From the NCBI GenBank assembly GCA_041659285.1, contig JBAZYO010000017.1, forward strand, positions 1 to 64,000: a stretch of DNA of 64,000 nucleotides, written 5' to 3'. A model generated the notes under the pieces. It saw only the letters and a list, made by a program, of their open reading frames with translations. It searched no databases and was not told where the DNA came from. This DNA comes from Vicinamibacterales bacterium. Lineage in GTDB: Bacteria; Acidobacteriota; Vicinamibacteria; Vicinamibacterales; UBA2999. Every line of letters starts with the position of its first letter. Position 1 is the first letter of the stretch. Below, one piece after another: positions 33,220 to 42,666 of this stretch. Made by a program: the position numbers and the translations under genes.

Positions 33220-34796
33220 TAGTTGTAAGGCACAGCTATATATCGGCCAGAGACCGGCAGAGCCGGAAGGTTGCCGGTGGTCAGCCTAAGCTGGTGGCTG
33301 TCGGTCGGGCGTTGGCGCACCTGAAGTACATAAAGCACCGGCCGGGCGAAGATCGGGAGCCAGGAGGGCGAGAGTTTTTTGATGAGACCGAAGACCGCCT
33401 GGACGACAAGTCATTGCGTCGGGCGGTGAGAGAGCAGCGGGATAGCAAGGTTGTTGTTCATAAGCTGACGTTGGCGCCGGAGATTAATCCGGGGGACAAG
33501 CGGCAATTTACCCGTGAGGTCATGCACAAGCTGTCGTGCGAGAAGGGCTTAGATCTTAAGTGGATAGCTGTTGAGCACAATAATACGGCGCACCATCACA
33601 TCCATGTTGTAGTGATGGGCAATGACAAGAACGGCAAAGAAGTACATTTTGACAAAAGAGACTATGAGCGGGTCAAGGAGCATGGAGACAGGTATCTGGA
33701 GCGGCTACACCCGCTGGAGATGGAGCTATCGCGGACGAGGCGAGAGCGCAAGGAGCGTGAGCGAATAGAGCAGCGCACAAAGGAGCGGGAGTTCGAGCGC
33801 CTAGAGCGGGTGCGAGAGGGATTGGAGCTGTCATATTTCCACAGAAAGATTGTGAGAGAGCAGCTAGAGCCATATCAAAAGTGGAAAGACAAGCCACGCA
33901 AAGAGAAGAAGCAAGCAGCCGACGAGCCAGAAAAGCCCCATTTTCAGAACACGATTGAGGCCACAGGCAAGGAGTGGAGCAAGGAGAACACTCTTGCTGA
34001 GCTTCAGGAGTTAAACCAATATCTGTGGGACAACCCAGAAGAGCGTATAGCAAAGCCAGAGTATCGCAAGTTAGTCGCGTGGATGAAGGAGAAGGAGCGC
34101 GCTTTAGAGTCTGGGCTACAACCTGAGGTGCAAACTAAAAGTAAGGCTCCTGAGGGCAGCGAGGGGCCTCTGGATGCTTCTAGGAAGGACAAAGAATACT
34201 TTGAGTATCAAGGCAAGAGGTACAGCAAAAACAGCCCTTACGAGAAGTTGAGAGAGCTATCGGAAAGGCTGCGAGACAAAACGGCAGAGAAGCTACCAAT
34301 TGAGGACTATCAGAATCTGCGTGGTTGGATAGACCATGCTGACCGGGCGCGGTGGTCTGGCATAGTTGAGAAACAGTTAGAATTATCAAAGAAGCAATAT
34401 GGCAAAGAGGGTGCACAGAAGACAATGCCTGACGCACATAGGGTTGTTGTTGATCCAGTTCAACAGAAGGTAATGGCCAATCCTATTGTGGGGATGTTTG
34501 TTTCTGGCGCGTCGTTTGCCAACGAGTTGGTGAGGTGGATACCGCTCACCGATCAAAGAGATCGCATGAAGGAGGCAGGCGACGCCTTGGAAGATGCGAA
34601 GTTGGCCAGGCACCAGGAGCATGTGAAGCCAGGGCGCAAGCCAGAAGAGAAGGCCCGAGACAAGCAGTCGATAGAGCGGCTAGACGATGGCATTGAAGAG
34701 AATAAGAGGGCGCAAGACGAGCGGAAGAAAGAGAAGAAGCGCAACGAGAAGAAGCCGGATAGCCCATTCCGTCGTGACCCATGGGGGCGCATGTGA
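33216..34796 (+). CDS. mobA: Relaxase/mobilization nuclease
   Basis: 526 residues. N-terminal relaxase domain with a histidine motif HNNTAHHHIHVVVMG (about residues 129-143) that binds the catalytic metal, preceded by KVVVHKLTLAPE. A likely catalytic Tyr lies near the start (RHSYIS). The C-terminal 350 residues are very charged and helical, with two related segments (AELQELNQYLWDNPEERIAK and KLRELSERLRDKTAEKLPIE). This fits MOBP-like relaxases. It nicks oriT and pilots the strand. Confidence 0.88.
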   Translation: MIVVRHSYISARDRQSRKVAGGQPKLVAVGRALAHLKYIKHRPGEDREPGGREFFDETEDRLDDKSLRRAVREQRDSKVVVHKLTLAPEINPGDKRQFTREVMHKLSCEKGLDLKWIAVEHNNTAHHHIHVVVMGNDKNGKEVHFDKRDYERVKEHGDRYLERLHPLEMELSRTRRERKERERIEQRTKEREFERLERVREGLELSYFHRKIVREQLEPYQKWKDKPRKEKKQAADEPEKPHFQNTIEATGKEWSKENTLAELQELNQYLWDNPEERIAKPEYRKLVAWMKEKERALESGLQPEVQTKSKAPEGSEGPLDASRKDKEYFEYQGKRYSKNSPYEKLRELSERLRDKTAEKLPIEDYQNLRGWIDHADRARWSGIVEKQLELSKKQYGKEGAQKTMPDAHRVVVDPVQQKVMANPIVGMFVSGASFANELVRWIPLTDQRDRMKEAGDALEDAKLARHQEHVKPGRKPEEKARDKQSIERLDDGIEENKRAQDERKKEKKRNEKKPDSPFRRDPWGRM

Positions 34797-36841
34797 TGAG
34801 AGTCGAAGACACTGGCATAGTTGACACGGCTCTAAAAGACTTCCCGATACTGGCAGTTAATGTTCTTGATCGGCTTGGCTATCAGATTTCGAGGGCCAGC
34901 AAGCAGCTCGATCAGATATTGGCTACAGAGAGAGTCGACGAGCAAGTTGGCCGCGACTGGTGGCGGCATGAGTATCGTCTCGTTCTGAGGTGGCGCAAGG
35001 CCAGTAGCGGCGTGTTTGTCAGCCTGGAGCTAGAGGAAAAGAAAGGCTCTGCCAGTCGCAGCGACTGCCAGAAGCGCAGTGACAGGATTTTTCTGGAGTT
35101 AAACAGAGACGCAGTAAGGGCGCATGAGGCAAGGGCTCAGCGCGAGGTCAGTACTGTGCATGGGGCGGCTCGTTGGGGCAATGCCGAAGAGCTGAAAGCA
35201 GCAGGCTATATTCAAAAGACGCCTGACGCTAAGAGGCTCATCATCGGCCGGACACCAGAGAAAGAATACTTACAAGTGCCGGAGTTCTGGACCCATGCTC
35301 ACTCGATTGTGTGTGGCCGCACAGGCGTCGGTAAGTCACGCGGGTTTTTCATCCCGCAGCTAATTGAGCGGATTGGCACGAGCATGATAGTGACTGAGGC
35401 GACGCCCGGCTACGAGTCCGGCGAGTTGTACAAGCTAACATCTGGTTGGCGTAAGATGGCCGGGCATGACATTTATTGCTTCAACCCGTCAGATATGAGT
35501 TCGCACAGAATCAATCCGATAGACAGGATTAGGCGAGCGCCAGAGGAGCTTAAGGCGCAGCTAGCTGAGAAGCTAGCCGATTTAGTAATCATGAATGGAG
35601 AGAGTACCGAGAGCAGGGGCGAGCAGACGTGGAACCGCTCAGAGAAGCTTTTGTTGATACCTCTAATTCTTCATGCAGCAGCTGGGGAGCCACAATTTGG
35701 GCACTTCGGAGCTTTGCGCTGGCTGCTTTTGCTGGGGCCAGATAGGCTAGCTGAGATACTGAAGCGCAGCCCGTCAGACGTTGCTCAGATGGAGTTTGAG
35801 GGCTGGATGAGGCTTTCCGGCGAGACAGATTTTAAGTACGGTGTGTTTTCAGGACTGCTCACAAAGCTCAATCCTTGGATGACCGACCAGATGGTGACGC
35901 TGACAGAAACAACAGACATCGACCTAGATGGGTTCAAGAACCGGAAATTTACTTTCTACTTGGCAGTACCGAGTCGATCGAGAGACAGCAAATTGATAGG
36001 CTCATTGATGGTCAACTTCCTGTTGGATCACATCCTTGAAATTAGGGAGCAGATGAAGTACCCAGTCACCATGCTACTTGACGAGTTCACTAACTTCGGC
36101 AAAATATCTGGCATTGGAGACACACTGTCGATTATCCGTAAGAACAAAATTGGGCTGATTCTGGGATTTCAGAACTATGCACAGTTGGAGCAGGTCTACA
36201 GCAGACGAGAGGCGCAGATAATAATCGACATGCCGGCGACGCAGGTTTATTTCAAGCAAAAGACGTTCAAAGAAGCGAAGGAGCTTAGCGAAGCTATTGG
36301 GCGCACAACCATTGAGGAAGCCAGTGTCAGTGACTCTGGGCGAGTACAAGAGTTTGTCCAGGGGCGAGCATTAATAACGGCGGACGAATTGATAAGTTTG
36401 AAGGATGAAGTGATTGTCTTTACCGCTGATACAAGGCCGCTCAGGCTGCCACTAACATCACCTACTGCATACGAGCAGGCGCTGGCATATGACGCGCCAG
36501 AACGAGAGAAGCATATCGTGAGTGAGTTTGTGCGCAAGCGCGGACACATGGCTCGGAGCCAAGAGAAAGCACAAGAACAAAAAGAACAAGAAGAGAAAGA
36601 GCAACAGCAACAGAAGCAAGGTCCATCGGCAAGCAAAGACCAAGGACCGTTGAATAAGAATAGTCAGAACAGCAGTCAATACAAGAACAATAAGTCTAAT
36701 AAAAATAACAAGAAGGCAGGTAGTGGCTTTGAGAGGCAGAGGCCAGCAGCCACCGAGAAAACATACAATGAGAAAGAGCCAGAGGAACGCAAGCCATACA
36801 AGAAGCCGGATCGTACTCCTGGCGCTCCTGATTTTAAGTAA
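34796..36841 (+). CDS. VirD4/TraG-like coupling ATPase without membrane anchor
   Basis: The ATG overlapping the relaxase stop (TGATG) is preferred; an ATG 15 bases upstream is possible. About 681 residues. Walker A GRTGVGKS, Walker B VTMLLDEFTNFG, and TraG/VirD4 signatures (HRINPIDRI, FYLAVPSRSRDSKLIGSL, ILGFQNYAQLEQVY). The N-terminus has no transmembrane helices, which is unusual for a type IV coupling protein. The C-terminal 110 residues are low-complexity, Gln/Lys/Asn-rich. No other type IV secretion genes are in the window, so the plasmid is probably mobilizable or its T4SS lies elsewhere. Confidence 0.88.
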   Translation: MRVEDTGIVDTALKDFPILAVNVLDRLGYQISRASKQLDQILATERVDEQVGRDWWRHEYRLVLRWRKASSGVFVSLELEEKKGSASRSDCQKRSDRIFLELNRDAVRAHEARAQREVSTVHGAARWGNAEELKAAGYIQKTPDAKRLIIGRTPEKEYLQVPEFWTHAHSIVCGRTGVGKSRGFFIPQLIERIGTSMIVTEATPGYESGELYKLTSGWRKMAGHDIYCFNPSDMSSHRINPIDRIRRAPEELKAQLAEKLADLVIMNGESTESRGEQTWNRSEKLLLIPLILHAAAGEPQFGHFGALRWLLLLGPDRLAEILKRSPSDVAQMEFEGWMRLSGETDFKYGVFSGLLTKLNPWMTDQMVTLTETTDIDLDGFKNRKFTFYLAVPSRSRDSKLIGSLMVNFLLDHILEIREQMKYPVTMLLDEFTNFGKISGIGDTLSIIRKNKIGLILGFQNYAQLEQVYSRREAQIIIDMPATQVYFKQKTFKEAKELSEAIGRTTIEEASVSDSGRVQEFVQGRALITADELISLKDEVIVFTADTRPLRLPLTSPTAYEQALAYDAPEREKHIVSEFVRKRGHMARSQEKAQEQKEQEEKEQQQQKQGPSASKDQGPLNKNSQNSSQYKNNKSNKNNKKAGSGFERQRPAATEKTYNEKEPEERKPYKKPDRTPGAPDFK

Positions 36842-36876
36842 CGAGAGAAATAAGTAGAGGGGGCAAGAAACAGATT

Positions 36877-37392
36877 ATGGGGCTAGGATCAGAAACGTAC
36901 TTGCTCCTGCACAAAATGCTGGAAGCAGCAAAGACAGAAGAAGATCTGGAGTTAGTGCGCAAGAACTTTCAGCTAGTTATTGATGAAAATCGCGGTAGCA
37001 AAAACCGTGATGATCGGTTTGACGTGGCATGGTCGATGTCCTGCTTGGCTAGCATCTATGTTCGGTTGGAGCAGATAACACTGGCCGAACAAGCCTATTT
37101 GACAGCAATTAGGCTATTTGACGAAAACAATATGCCGATAAATTCTGCCGGTCTATCGATGGCGCTGGCTAAACTTTACGTTGAACTAAGAAGGTTAGAT
37201 GATGCAGAGAGTCAAATGAAGGCATACGTTGAATACGAGACCAAAGACTGGGGAGTTGGAAGCGACCATGCAATGGCCGCACAAGAAGAGCTTGTGCATT
37301 TTCAGAAAACCGGCAAATTTATTCAAGCATTTGAGCACAGGTGGTGCCAGCCGTGTGGAATTGATGAGTATGGAATTGGCTTTGCCGAATGA
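36877..37392 (+). CDS. TPR protein in mobilization operon
   Basis: 171 residues with two to three TPR-like repeats (VAWSMSCLASIYVRLEQITL, then LSMALAKLYVELRRLDDAE) and a C-terminal WCQPCG cysteine pair. GGGGGCAAG precedes the ATG. It lies 35 bases after the coupling-protein gene. TPR proteins act as scaffolds; a role in transfer is inferred from the operon only. Confidence 0.65.
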   Translation: MGLGSETYLLLHKMLEAAKTEEDLELVRKNFQLVIDENRGSKNRDDRFDVAWSMSCLASIYVRLEQITLAEQAYLTAIRLFDENNMPINSAGLSMALAKLYVELRRLDDAESQMKAYVEYETKDWGVGSDHAMAAQEELVHFQKTGKFIQAFEHRWCQPCGIDEYGIGFAE

Positions 37393-37441
37393 CCAAGTAA
37401 CATAGAATGAGAATCAAGACAGCTGAGGCGAAGTAAGAGCG

Positions 37442-38242
37442 ATGCTATTTGCGGGAATAATTGTTGGCTTACTTGTCTGGGGGCTGGTTGGCTCTTTTAT
37501 CAGGTTCTTTGTCCTGCAGACTCCTATGACCGGCATGTTCGAGGGTTTTGTTGCTGGCGTCTGGGCGGCCTGGCCGTTCATACACCAGTTTCGAGTTAGG
37601 CGGTATAACTTTCTCCATCCTGTGCCAAAGGAGTACAAGCTAGCTGTGCCGCAGGCTTTTGCTAAGGTTAGAGACTTGCTAGCTGAGTCGATTTATAACT
37701 ATGGTGATAAATGGAACATAGTCACGGCCGACCCTCAAAGCAAGAAAATTGTTGCCAATTTGCGCTTCACTGATGAAGAAACGAAGATGGAAGGTGACGC
37801 ACGAGGGCAGTTGCACACCAGGACAGAGCGTGTGCAGCGGCTATTAGAGCTAGATGTTCAAATGAAAGAAACTGGTGATGGAACAATCGTGCAGGTAGAT
37901 TTCAGCCCCAAGATTGAAGGTGCCAATATTTCTGCTTGCGACTCTATTATCACTGGTTTTTGTAGGAATATTGAGGCATCGATGGGGCCGGGAGTTGAGC
38001 GGGGCTCAGCCATTGACACTAGGCTACCGGCGCCGCCTTGGTGGTTGGTCGGGCTCACCCTTTGTGCTCTGTTGAGCTTTTTCACCACTGTTTCTGTGCA
38101 TGTCTCTGATGTTAGGAAGAAAATAGCCAATCACCCGCAAGAGATTGAACAAGAGAAGGTTAACCAAGAGCAGCGTGAGCAGGGCATGAGGGAGGAAATA
38201 TGGGCGTGGCAGAGGTTCAAGGAGGGTCATAGCCTGAAATGA
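37442..38242 (+). CDS. Three-helix membrane protein of mobilization operon
   Basis: 266 residues. Two membrane helices at the N-terminus (FAGIIVGLLVWGLVGSFI, and a weaker one about 33-50), a soluble domain of about 145 residues, then a third helix (WWLVGLTLCALLSFFTTV, about 199-222) and a charged coiled tail. Family not recognised. The stop overlaps the start of the J-domain gene (ATGA). It could supply the membrane anchor the coupling protein lacks. Confidence 0.65.
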   Translation: MLFAGIIVGLLVWGLVGSFIRFFVLQTPMTGMFEGFVAGVWAAWPFIHQFRVRRYNFLHPVPKEYKLAVPQAFAKVRDLLAESIYNYGDKWNIVTADPQSKKIVANLRFTDEETKMEGDARGQLHTRTERVQRLLELDVQMKETGDGTIVQVDFSPKIEGANISACDSIITGFCRNIEASMGPGVERGSAIDTRLPAPPWWLVGLTLCALLSFFTTVSVHVSDVRKKIANHPQEIEQEKVNQEQREQGMREEIWAWQRFKEGHSLK

Positions 38243-39456
38243 ACGACTTACACGCCGCTTATTCTATACTTGGCCTTGAGCCAGGCTCTTCGATGGAGGT
38301 CATTCAAAGGCGCTACAAGCGCTTGATTATGGTATGGCATCCAGACAGGTTCCAGAATGCAGAGGGCAAGAGCGACGCGGAAGAAGAGCTGAAGAAAATA
38401 AACAACGCAAAAGATCTGCTCACGAAGCATTTTAACTGTGGGCACAAAGACATAGGTGTTTGTGAGTGTAGGTCTAGTAGTGACGAGGGACAGTATCAGC
38501 GCGCGCCGGGCTCTACTGGGCCCGGGCGCAAAGCGAAAAGTACTGACGATATCTTCAGAGAAGAGCAGGCCGCAAAACAACGCGACAGTGAACGCAGTGA
38601 AGAAGCCAGACAAAAAGCTGAAAAGACGGCCCAGGAAGATCATGAGCAGGCAGTAAAAACAGCATTCACGCAGGAGAACGAGCGCAATACTGAGTCACTG
38701 AGATGGAAGATATCTATTGGCAGTGCCACCGCTTTTGTCTTATTGATGTTCCTCCCAGGAACTGCTGATCTTGTGGCGCCGCCAATCTTGGCTGGTCAGA
38801 ATGTTGTCTATGGTCATAGAGAAAGCGAGAAAAGCAGGCAAGTGTCTGCTGAGTGGCAGAACTATCAAAGTGATAAGGAGCGGGTGGCATCTACATTGGT
38901 GCCTTCGGGCGCAAGAATAGACACGTCTAGTTGGCGGCCGCCGTTTATTTCTCGTAGTCCAGATGCAGATTCTCTTTCGCGGGCAGCTTACCAGAAGCTT
39001 GTTGTGAAAGTTGAGGAAGAAAAGAAACATCATGCGATGGATGTTTACCAGGCGAGGAGTGACGTTGATCGATATGAGAAGGCTATAGCCAGGAGCCAGA
39101 GTGTTCTAGCTGAAGCCGAAGCTAAATTGGCCGCGCCCAATATTAGTATCAACGAGCAAAGGTTTACCCTTGCTGATCAAGATAGCCACCGTAAGTATTT
39201 GCAAGAGAATCAAGAGAGTCTGAAATTAGCCCAGCAGAGGTTGGCAGAACTCGAAGGAGTGAGCCCCGGAGCCATTCCAGCTGAACCGAGATTCGGGCCA
39301 GCTCCGGTGCCTCTGTATCAGCAACAAACGACAGTTCCTGTTGAGCCAAGATTGGGACAGGCTCCTGTTTCGCCTCTCTATCAGCCGCCCATACAAAGTT
39401 CTGAGGATGCAATTAGAGCCAGATTTAGACAAGGTATCAACAGGATAAAGGACTAA
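38239..39456 (+). CDS. J-domain (DnaJ-like) membrane protein
   Basis: 405 residues. Residues 1-65 are a J domain (AYSILGLEPGSSMEVIQRRYKR, HPD intact in VWHPDRF), which recruits and stimulates DnaK/Hsp70. A charged linker, one membrane helix (SATAFVLLMFLPGTADLV), a coiled coil of about 80 residues and a Pro-rich tail with two related repeats (PAEPRFGPAPVPLYQQ and VEPRLGQAPVSPLYQ) follow. Start overlaps the previous stop. A J protein in a mobilization operon is uncommon. Confidence 0.85.
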   Translation: MNDLHAAYSILGLEPGSSMEVIQRRYKRLIMVWHPDRFQNAEGKSDAEEELKKINNAKDLLTKHFNCGHKDIGVCECRSSSDEGQYQRAPGSTGPGRKAKSTDDIFREEQAAKQRDSERSEEARQKAEKTAQEDHEQAVKTAFTQENERNTESLRWKISIGSATAFVLLMFLPGTADLVAPPILAGQNVVYGHRESEKSRQVSAEWQNYQSDKERVASTLVPSGARIDTSSWRPPFISRSPDADSLSRAAYQKLVVKVEEEKKHHAMDVYQARSDVDRYEKAIARSQSVLAEAEAKLAAPNISINEQRFTLADQDSHRKYLQENQESLKLAQQRLAELEGVSPGAIPAEPRFGPAPVPLYQQQTTVPVEPRLGQAPVSPLYQPPIQSSEDAIRARFRQGINRIKD

Positions 39457-39474
39457 CTCAGAGGTAGTGAACGT

Positions 39475-39645
39475 TTGGAGTGCGGCACGAAGAGATTATT
39501 GACACTATTTGCCGGTTTGATTTTATCTAGTCAAACGGCCCAAGCCAAAGAGCCAAGTATCTACAGCATCTTCAGTGGGGAGATTGGAAAGCAGGGTGTG
39601 CTGAAGCAGCTAGCTGTAGCGACCTGCAATATCAAAAGCGGCTGA
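39475..39645 (+). CDS. Short peptide with signal sequence
   Basis: 56 codons from TTG with AGAGGTAG upstream. Residues 6-24 (KRLLTLFAGLILSSQTAQA) form a convincing signal peptide, cleaved at AQA-K. The mature part would be about 32 residues. It is too short for the usual pilin or lipoprotein families and may be the truncated start of a larger secreted transfer protein. It was not a long open frame, so confidence is limited. Confidence 0.4.
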   Translation: MECGTKRLLTLFAGLILSSQTAQAKEPSIYSIFSGEIGKQGVLKQLAVATCNIKSG

Positions 39646-39693
39646 TTCTTCAATTTCAGTAAAGCCAGGGCCGTTGACTGAGCAGGAATTGTT

Positions 39694-40686
39694 TTAAGCT
39701 CTAACACCAATTTGCATCAGAACACGTCGAATCAAATCTGTACTGGGACCCGTTACTTGACCAGGCGTGATTGGCGATATTTTTGCCACCAGGCCAACGA
39801 GTTGGCCGCGATTGTCAAAGATGGGAGAGCCGGAAGCGCCAGGCATAACACTATCTATGGTGTATCGATTTTTGCCCCAGGTACTAGCGCAATTAAATTG
39901 ACCGGGCGACGCGATTAACCCCTTCAAACCGCCGTGATGGCCAATAGCCGCCACCCGAGAGCCTTGCATAAACGTCTCCCTATCGGCAAATGTGGGCACA
40001 GAAAATTTGGTACCGTTCGGGAAATCGGATAATTGCAGAATGGCAAGGTCATTGCTGGTGTCGAGACTGACGACACGTGCAGCGTATATTTTGCCATCGA
40101 GGGTTTCAACAGACAGCTTGGAAGAGTTTCGCACTACGTGCTCATTGGTAGCTATCTTGCCGTCACGGGTGACAAATACTCCACTGCCTGCTCGATCAGC
40201 ATGACTGACAGGAGCTTCTGCATCGAGTGTTTTAGTGACGCGCACCACAGACTCGCTCGGCTTGAGATACCCTCTGCTACTGGGCAGCGTCTGGTATTCA
40301 ACAAGGCCCATTCCTTGCTCCTGCGAGCCCCACATACCAAGATCGCGAGATGTGCTTCTGGTCAACCGATCTAGCGGCTGCTGGGTGATGCGACGGTGCA
40401 GAACGGCTACTTTCCCGATGTCAAACTTCTGCGGGTCAAGGCCGAGTTGTTTGCTGACCTGAAGTTGAAAATCAGTGCTGTTTCTGTTTCCGGGCAGAGC
40501 GGTGGTGTCAAAGTGAAACGGTGATTTCGGCCGAAATAATTGTTTCCCTACGGACGGAAACAGTCTGTCAGCTGCCTTAGCGGCTGCTGATAGGAGGCCA
40601 CTCTCGGCCAGCAAAAGAGCGCCAGTTCGCTCTACCAACGGCAAAGCTTCACGGGCTGTTAAGGCTGCTTTAACTGGATTAAACAC
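39694..40686 (-). CDS. Trypsin-like serine protease
   Basis: 330 residues. Residues about 165-325 are a chymotrypsin-fold protease with the full triad: His in TNEHVV, Asp in SNDLAIL, Ser in PGASGSPI. There is no PDZ domain, unlike DegP/HtrA. The first about 160 residues are of unknown fold, with the Ala-rich start (TAREALPLVERTGALLLAESGLL) perhaps membrane-associated. It follows a 190-residue disordered protein on the same strand, which may be a substrate or partner. Confidence 0.87.
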   Translation of the reverse strand: MFNPVKAALTAREALPLVERTGALLLAESGLLSAAAKAADRLFPSVGKQLFRPKSPFHFDTTALPGNRNSTDFQLQVSKQLGLDPQKFDIGKVAVLHRRITQQPLDRLTRSTSRDLGMWGSQEQGMGLVEYQTLPSSRGYLKPSESVVRVTKTLDAEAPVSHADRAGSGVFVTRDGKIATNEHVVRNSSKLSVETLDGKIYAARVVSLDTSNDLAILQLSDFPNGTKFSVPTFADRETFMQGSRVAAIGHHGGLKGLIASPGQFNCASTWGKNRYTIDSVMPGASGSPIFDNRGQLVGLVAKISPITPGQVTGPSTDLIRRVLMQIGVRA

Positions 40687-40769
40687 TCAATCACCGTAGC
40701 TGAGTCACTCGGAGCAGTCAATTGGGGTTTTACGCCCGAAGGCGCACGCTTGGTAGGTATTGCCCTAAG

Positions 40770-41342
40770 CTAGTTCTCTTGAGCTTTCACCTGGAGATTT
40801 GGATCCTGTTCTAAGTAGTGCTCTGCGTAGCCCGAGATCGATGGGAACGTATATTGTCCCGACTTCGGATTTAATAATGTATCGGCAGGTTCCGGTGGAG
40901 CTCCGATTACGCCCGGATCTTCTGGTGCTGGTTCAGCTACCAGCGGATTATCCATATAATCGCTTCCATGAGGTGGTTCTGTATCGCTAGGTTGCTCAGA
41001 TTCCTCTTGAACAGCATAGCCTTGCGGACCTAGATTTTCGACCTTGGCCTGTAGTGGGCGTGGGTAATGCAAAATATCAGCGTGGATGCCAGAACTAGAA
41101 TCAGGTCTAGATGCCGGTTCAAGTGTAGCCTTCGGGCTGTTGTGTAATGCGTCTAGCCCGTGGATGTCGAGTAACTGTGAAGCGGAGGTTAGATATTGAG
41201 AACTGGTGTCTTTGGTAGCCATTGCCGAATAAGCTAGGTTTCGTTCTGAGTTAGTAATGTTATTAACTTCGTTCTGTAAGTTAATGCTACCGCTGTCAGT
41301 GTTTTTAGAATCTAGAGACTCATAGTTTTCCAACTTTGCCAT
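40770..41342 (-). CDS. Disordered hypothetical protein upstream of protease
   Basis: 190 residues, rich in Ser, Asn, Glu and Pro, with no hydrophobic core and predicted largely unfolded (EPAPEDPGVIGAPPEPADT). GAGGAAC precedes the ATG. It is 83 bases upstream of the protease gene and probably co-transcribed. Function unknown. Confidence 0.6.
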   Translation of the reverse strand: MAKLENYESLDSKNTDSGSINLQNEVNNITNSERNLAYSAMATKDTSSQYLTSASQLLDIHGLDALHNSPKATLEPASRPDSSSGIHADILHYPRPLQAKVENLGPQGYAVQEESEQPSDTEPPHGSDYMDNPLVAEPAPEDPGVIGAPPEPADTLLNPKSGQYTFPSISGYAEHYLEQDPNLQVKAQEN

Positions 41343-41660
41343 TGTTAGTTCCTCGTTTCGTTTTAGAAAATTGAATCAGGGCATTTGAACCACATTTTTT
41401 GTTCAAACTTATCTCGATTGCACTTAGTGGAAGCGCCTTTGAAACATTTGATGCGATGAATATAGCAATGACAACGTTAAGATCAAGTTCATTTTTTGAG
41501 TCAGAAACAATATTTACGCGTGGAATCATTTCTATGCAGCTTTCATTCTTGGTTTTTAGTAGACCGGTCTGTTTGCGCGAGCAAATTTTTTTAGTGCCAA
41601 ACGCCGTGCCATGACATTTACCCTGAGATAACGCTAACGAGCGGGTTAGTATTGTCGACT

Positions 41661-41703
41661 AAAGAGGCGGGACATCGCAGCTGTATGCCCCGCCTCTTTT
41701 TTT
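41661..41703. terminator. Strong 11-bp stem terminator
   Basis: AAAGAGGCGGG, 17-base loop, CCCGCCTCTTT, with seven T on the plus strand. It also follows the stop of the minus-strand membrane gene, so it may work both ways. Confidence 0.75.
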
Positions 41704-41719
41704 GTTGGCTAGCCCATGT

Positions 41720-42133
41720 TCAGACGCGGAGGGGCCGATAGTTAGCGAAGGAGGCTCCGAGCCCAGCGAACAAGCCAACCGTGTAGCTGTTCCACACGAG
41801 TGAGTTGATAACGCCGCTATCAAAAGCATCCATTCCACCCACAAGAAGGTGCTGATGAGAGATGGCAAAGCCCAGAATGGAGAAGCTGAACACGAGCGTG
41901 TAATGCAGCCCTCCGGTGAGAACATACGTCAGCCAAGGCGAGTTGCAGCGATGCAACCATTCAGCGAAAGGCGCGAACATGTAAGCGCTGGCAAAGGAGA
42001 AGAGTAGGGTCGTAGGGACAAACGCTGTCGGGAGGTTGATCGAGAAGAGTTTGACGTTGATAGATCCGATGATGAGGGTGCCGACAAAGGCGAAGATCGC
42101 AGAGAATATGGTGGTCTTGACACGTGAGGTCAT
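41720..42133 (-). CDS. Four-helix membrane protein
   Basis: 137 residues with about four membrane segments (TTIFSAIFAFVGTLIIGSI, AFVPTTLLFSFASAYMF, LHYTLVFSFSILGFAI, NSYTVGLFAGLGASF). No family recognised. Its ATG overlaps the stop of a possible 31-codon upstream frame (ATGA), suggesting translational coupling. It is the last gene of the minus-strand block. Confidence 0.65.
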   Translation of the reverse strand: MTSRVKTTIFSAIFAFVGTLIIGSINVKLFSINLPTAFVPTTLLFSFASAYMFAPFAEWLHRCNSPWLTYVLTGGLHYTLVFSFSILGFAISHQHLLVGGMDAFDSGVINSLVWNSYTVGLFAGLGASFANYRPLRV

Positions 42134-42225
42134 GGGATTGTCTTTCTATTTGACTTGTTAAACGCAATTGTGTATTTCAGTGCGCAGGGAGTCTGTTTTT
42201 GAGTGTTTCCGAGCGTTAATTCCAT
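42130..42225 (-). CDS. Possible leader peptide with conserved CAxKYT[IV]AFNK motif
   Basis: 31 codons from ATG, ending in the ATGA overlap with the membrane gene. The core (TPCALKYTIAFNK) matches the C-terminus of the small peptide at 43656-43793 (SPSCAPKYTVAFNK). Differences between the two DNA copies include silent changes (TAC/TAT, ACA/ACG), which favours coding. No good ribosome-binding site, so a decayed duplicate is possible. Confidence 0.4.
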   Translation of the reverse strand: MELTLGNTQKQTPCALKYTIAFNKSNRKTIP

Positions 42226-42244
42226 CGCTAGCAGTCGAATCGGT

Positions 42245-42574
42245 TTAGAGGATCCTAAAGATCTTGGCGTAATGTACAGGGCGTTGCGGATATTTGAGGA
42301 TTCTAAAAGAAGCTAATATGGGCGCGACAATACTCCATATGATCACTACTGCGAGCAAGACGAAGCCAACACCAATCGGCATTAACAGCAGCGAAAGTAG
42401 TGCCCAAGCAAGAGTGTTGAACTGGAAGTTTAGCGATTCGCGCGCATTGATTTTAGTCAGCTCATCGATCTCGATAAGCAGCACGAGTACTGGTACTCCC
42501 AGAGAGACGAAAACCGAACCACTGAAGAGGCATGCTAGTTGACAAATGATAGAAAGTGATTTTGAAGTTTTCAT
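42245..42574 (-). CDS. DUF4870-like small membrane protein
   Basis: 109 residues with three membrane helices (LACLFSGSVFVSLGVPVLVLL, LAWALLSLLLMPIGVGFVLL, and the following helix) and the NFQFNTLAW motif after the first helix, as in Tic20-like DUF4870 proteins. AGGAAACGAAA precedes the ATG. Function unknown. Confidence 0.75.
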   Translation of the reverse strand: MKTSKSLSIICQLACLFSGSVFVSLGVPVLVLLIEIDELTKINARESLNFQFNTLAWALLSLLLMPIGVGFVLLAVVIIWSIVAPILASFRILKYPQRPVHYAKIFRIL

Positions 42575-42603
42575 TTTCGTTTCCTGTTTGCAGCAGTGTG
42601 GCT

Positions 42604-42636
42604 AAGATAAAGGGCGCGTGCGCCCTTTATCTTTTT
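42604..42636. terminator. Perfect 14-bp stem terminator
   Basis: AAGATAAAGGGCGC, 2-base loop, GCGCCCTTTATCTT with T5 on the plus strand; lies just after the deaminase stop on the minus strand. Confidence 0.75.
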
Positions 42637-42666
42637 ACTGCGAACTCGATGCGTAGGGCCAGGGTC

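Noticed and set aside
33673..34053. 126-codon minus-strand frame opposite the relaxase
   Set aside because: Pro/Cys/Ala-rich antisense translation of charged relaxase codons, no ribosome-binding site.
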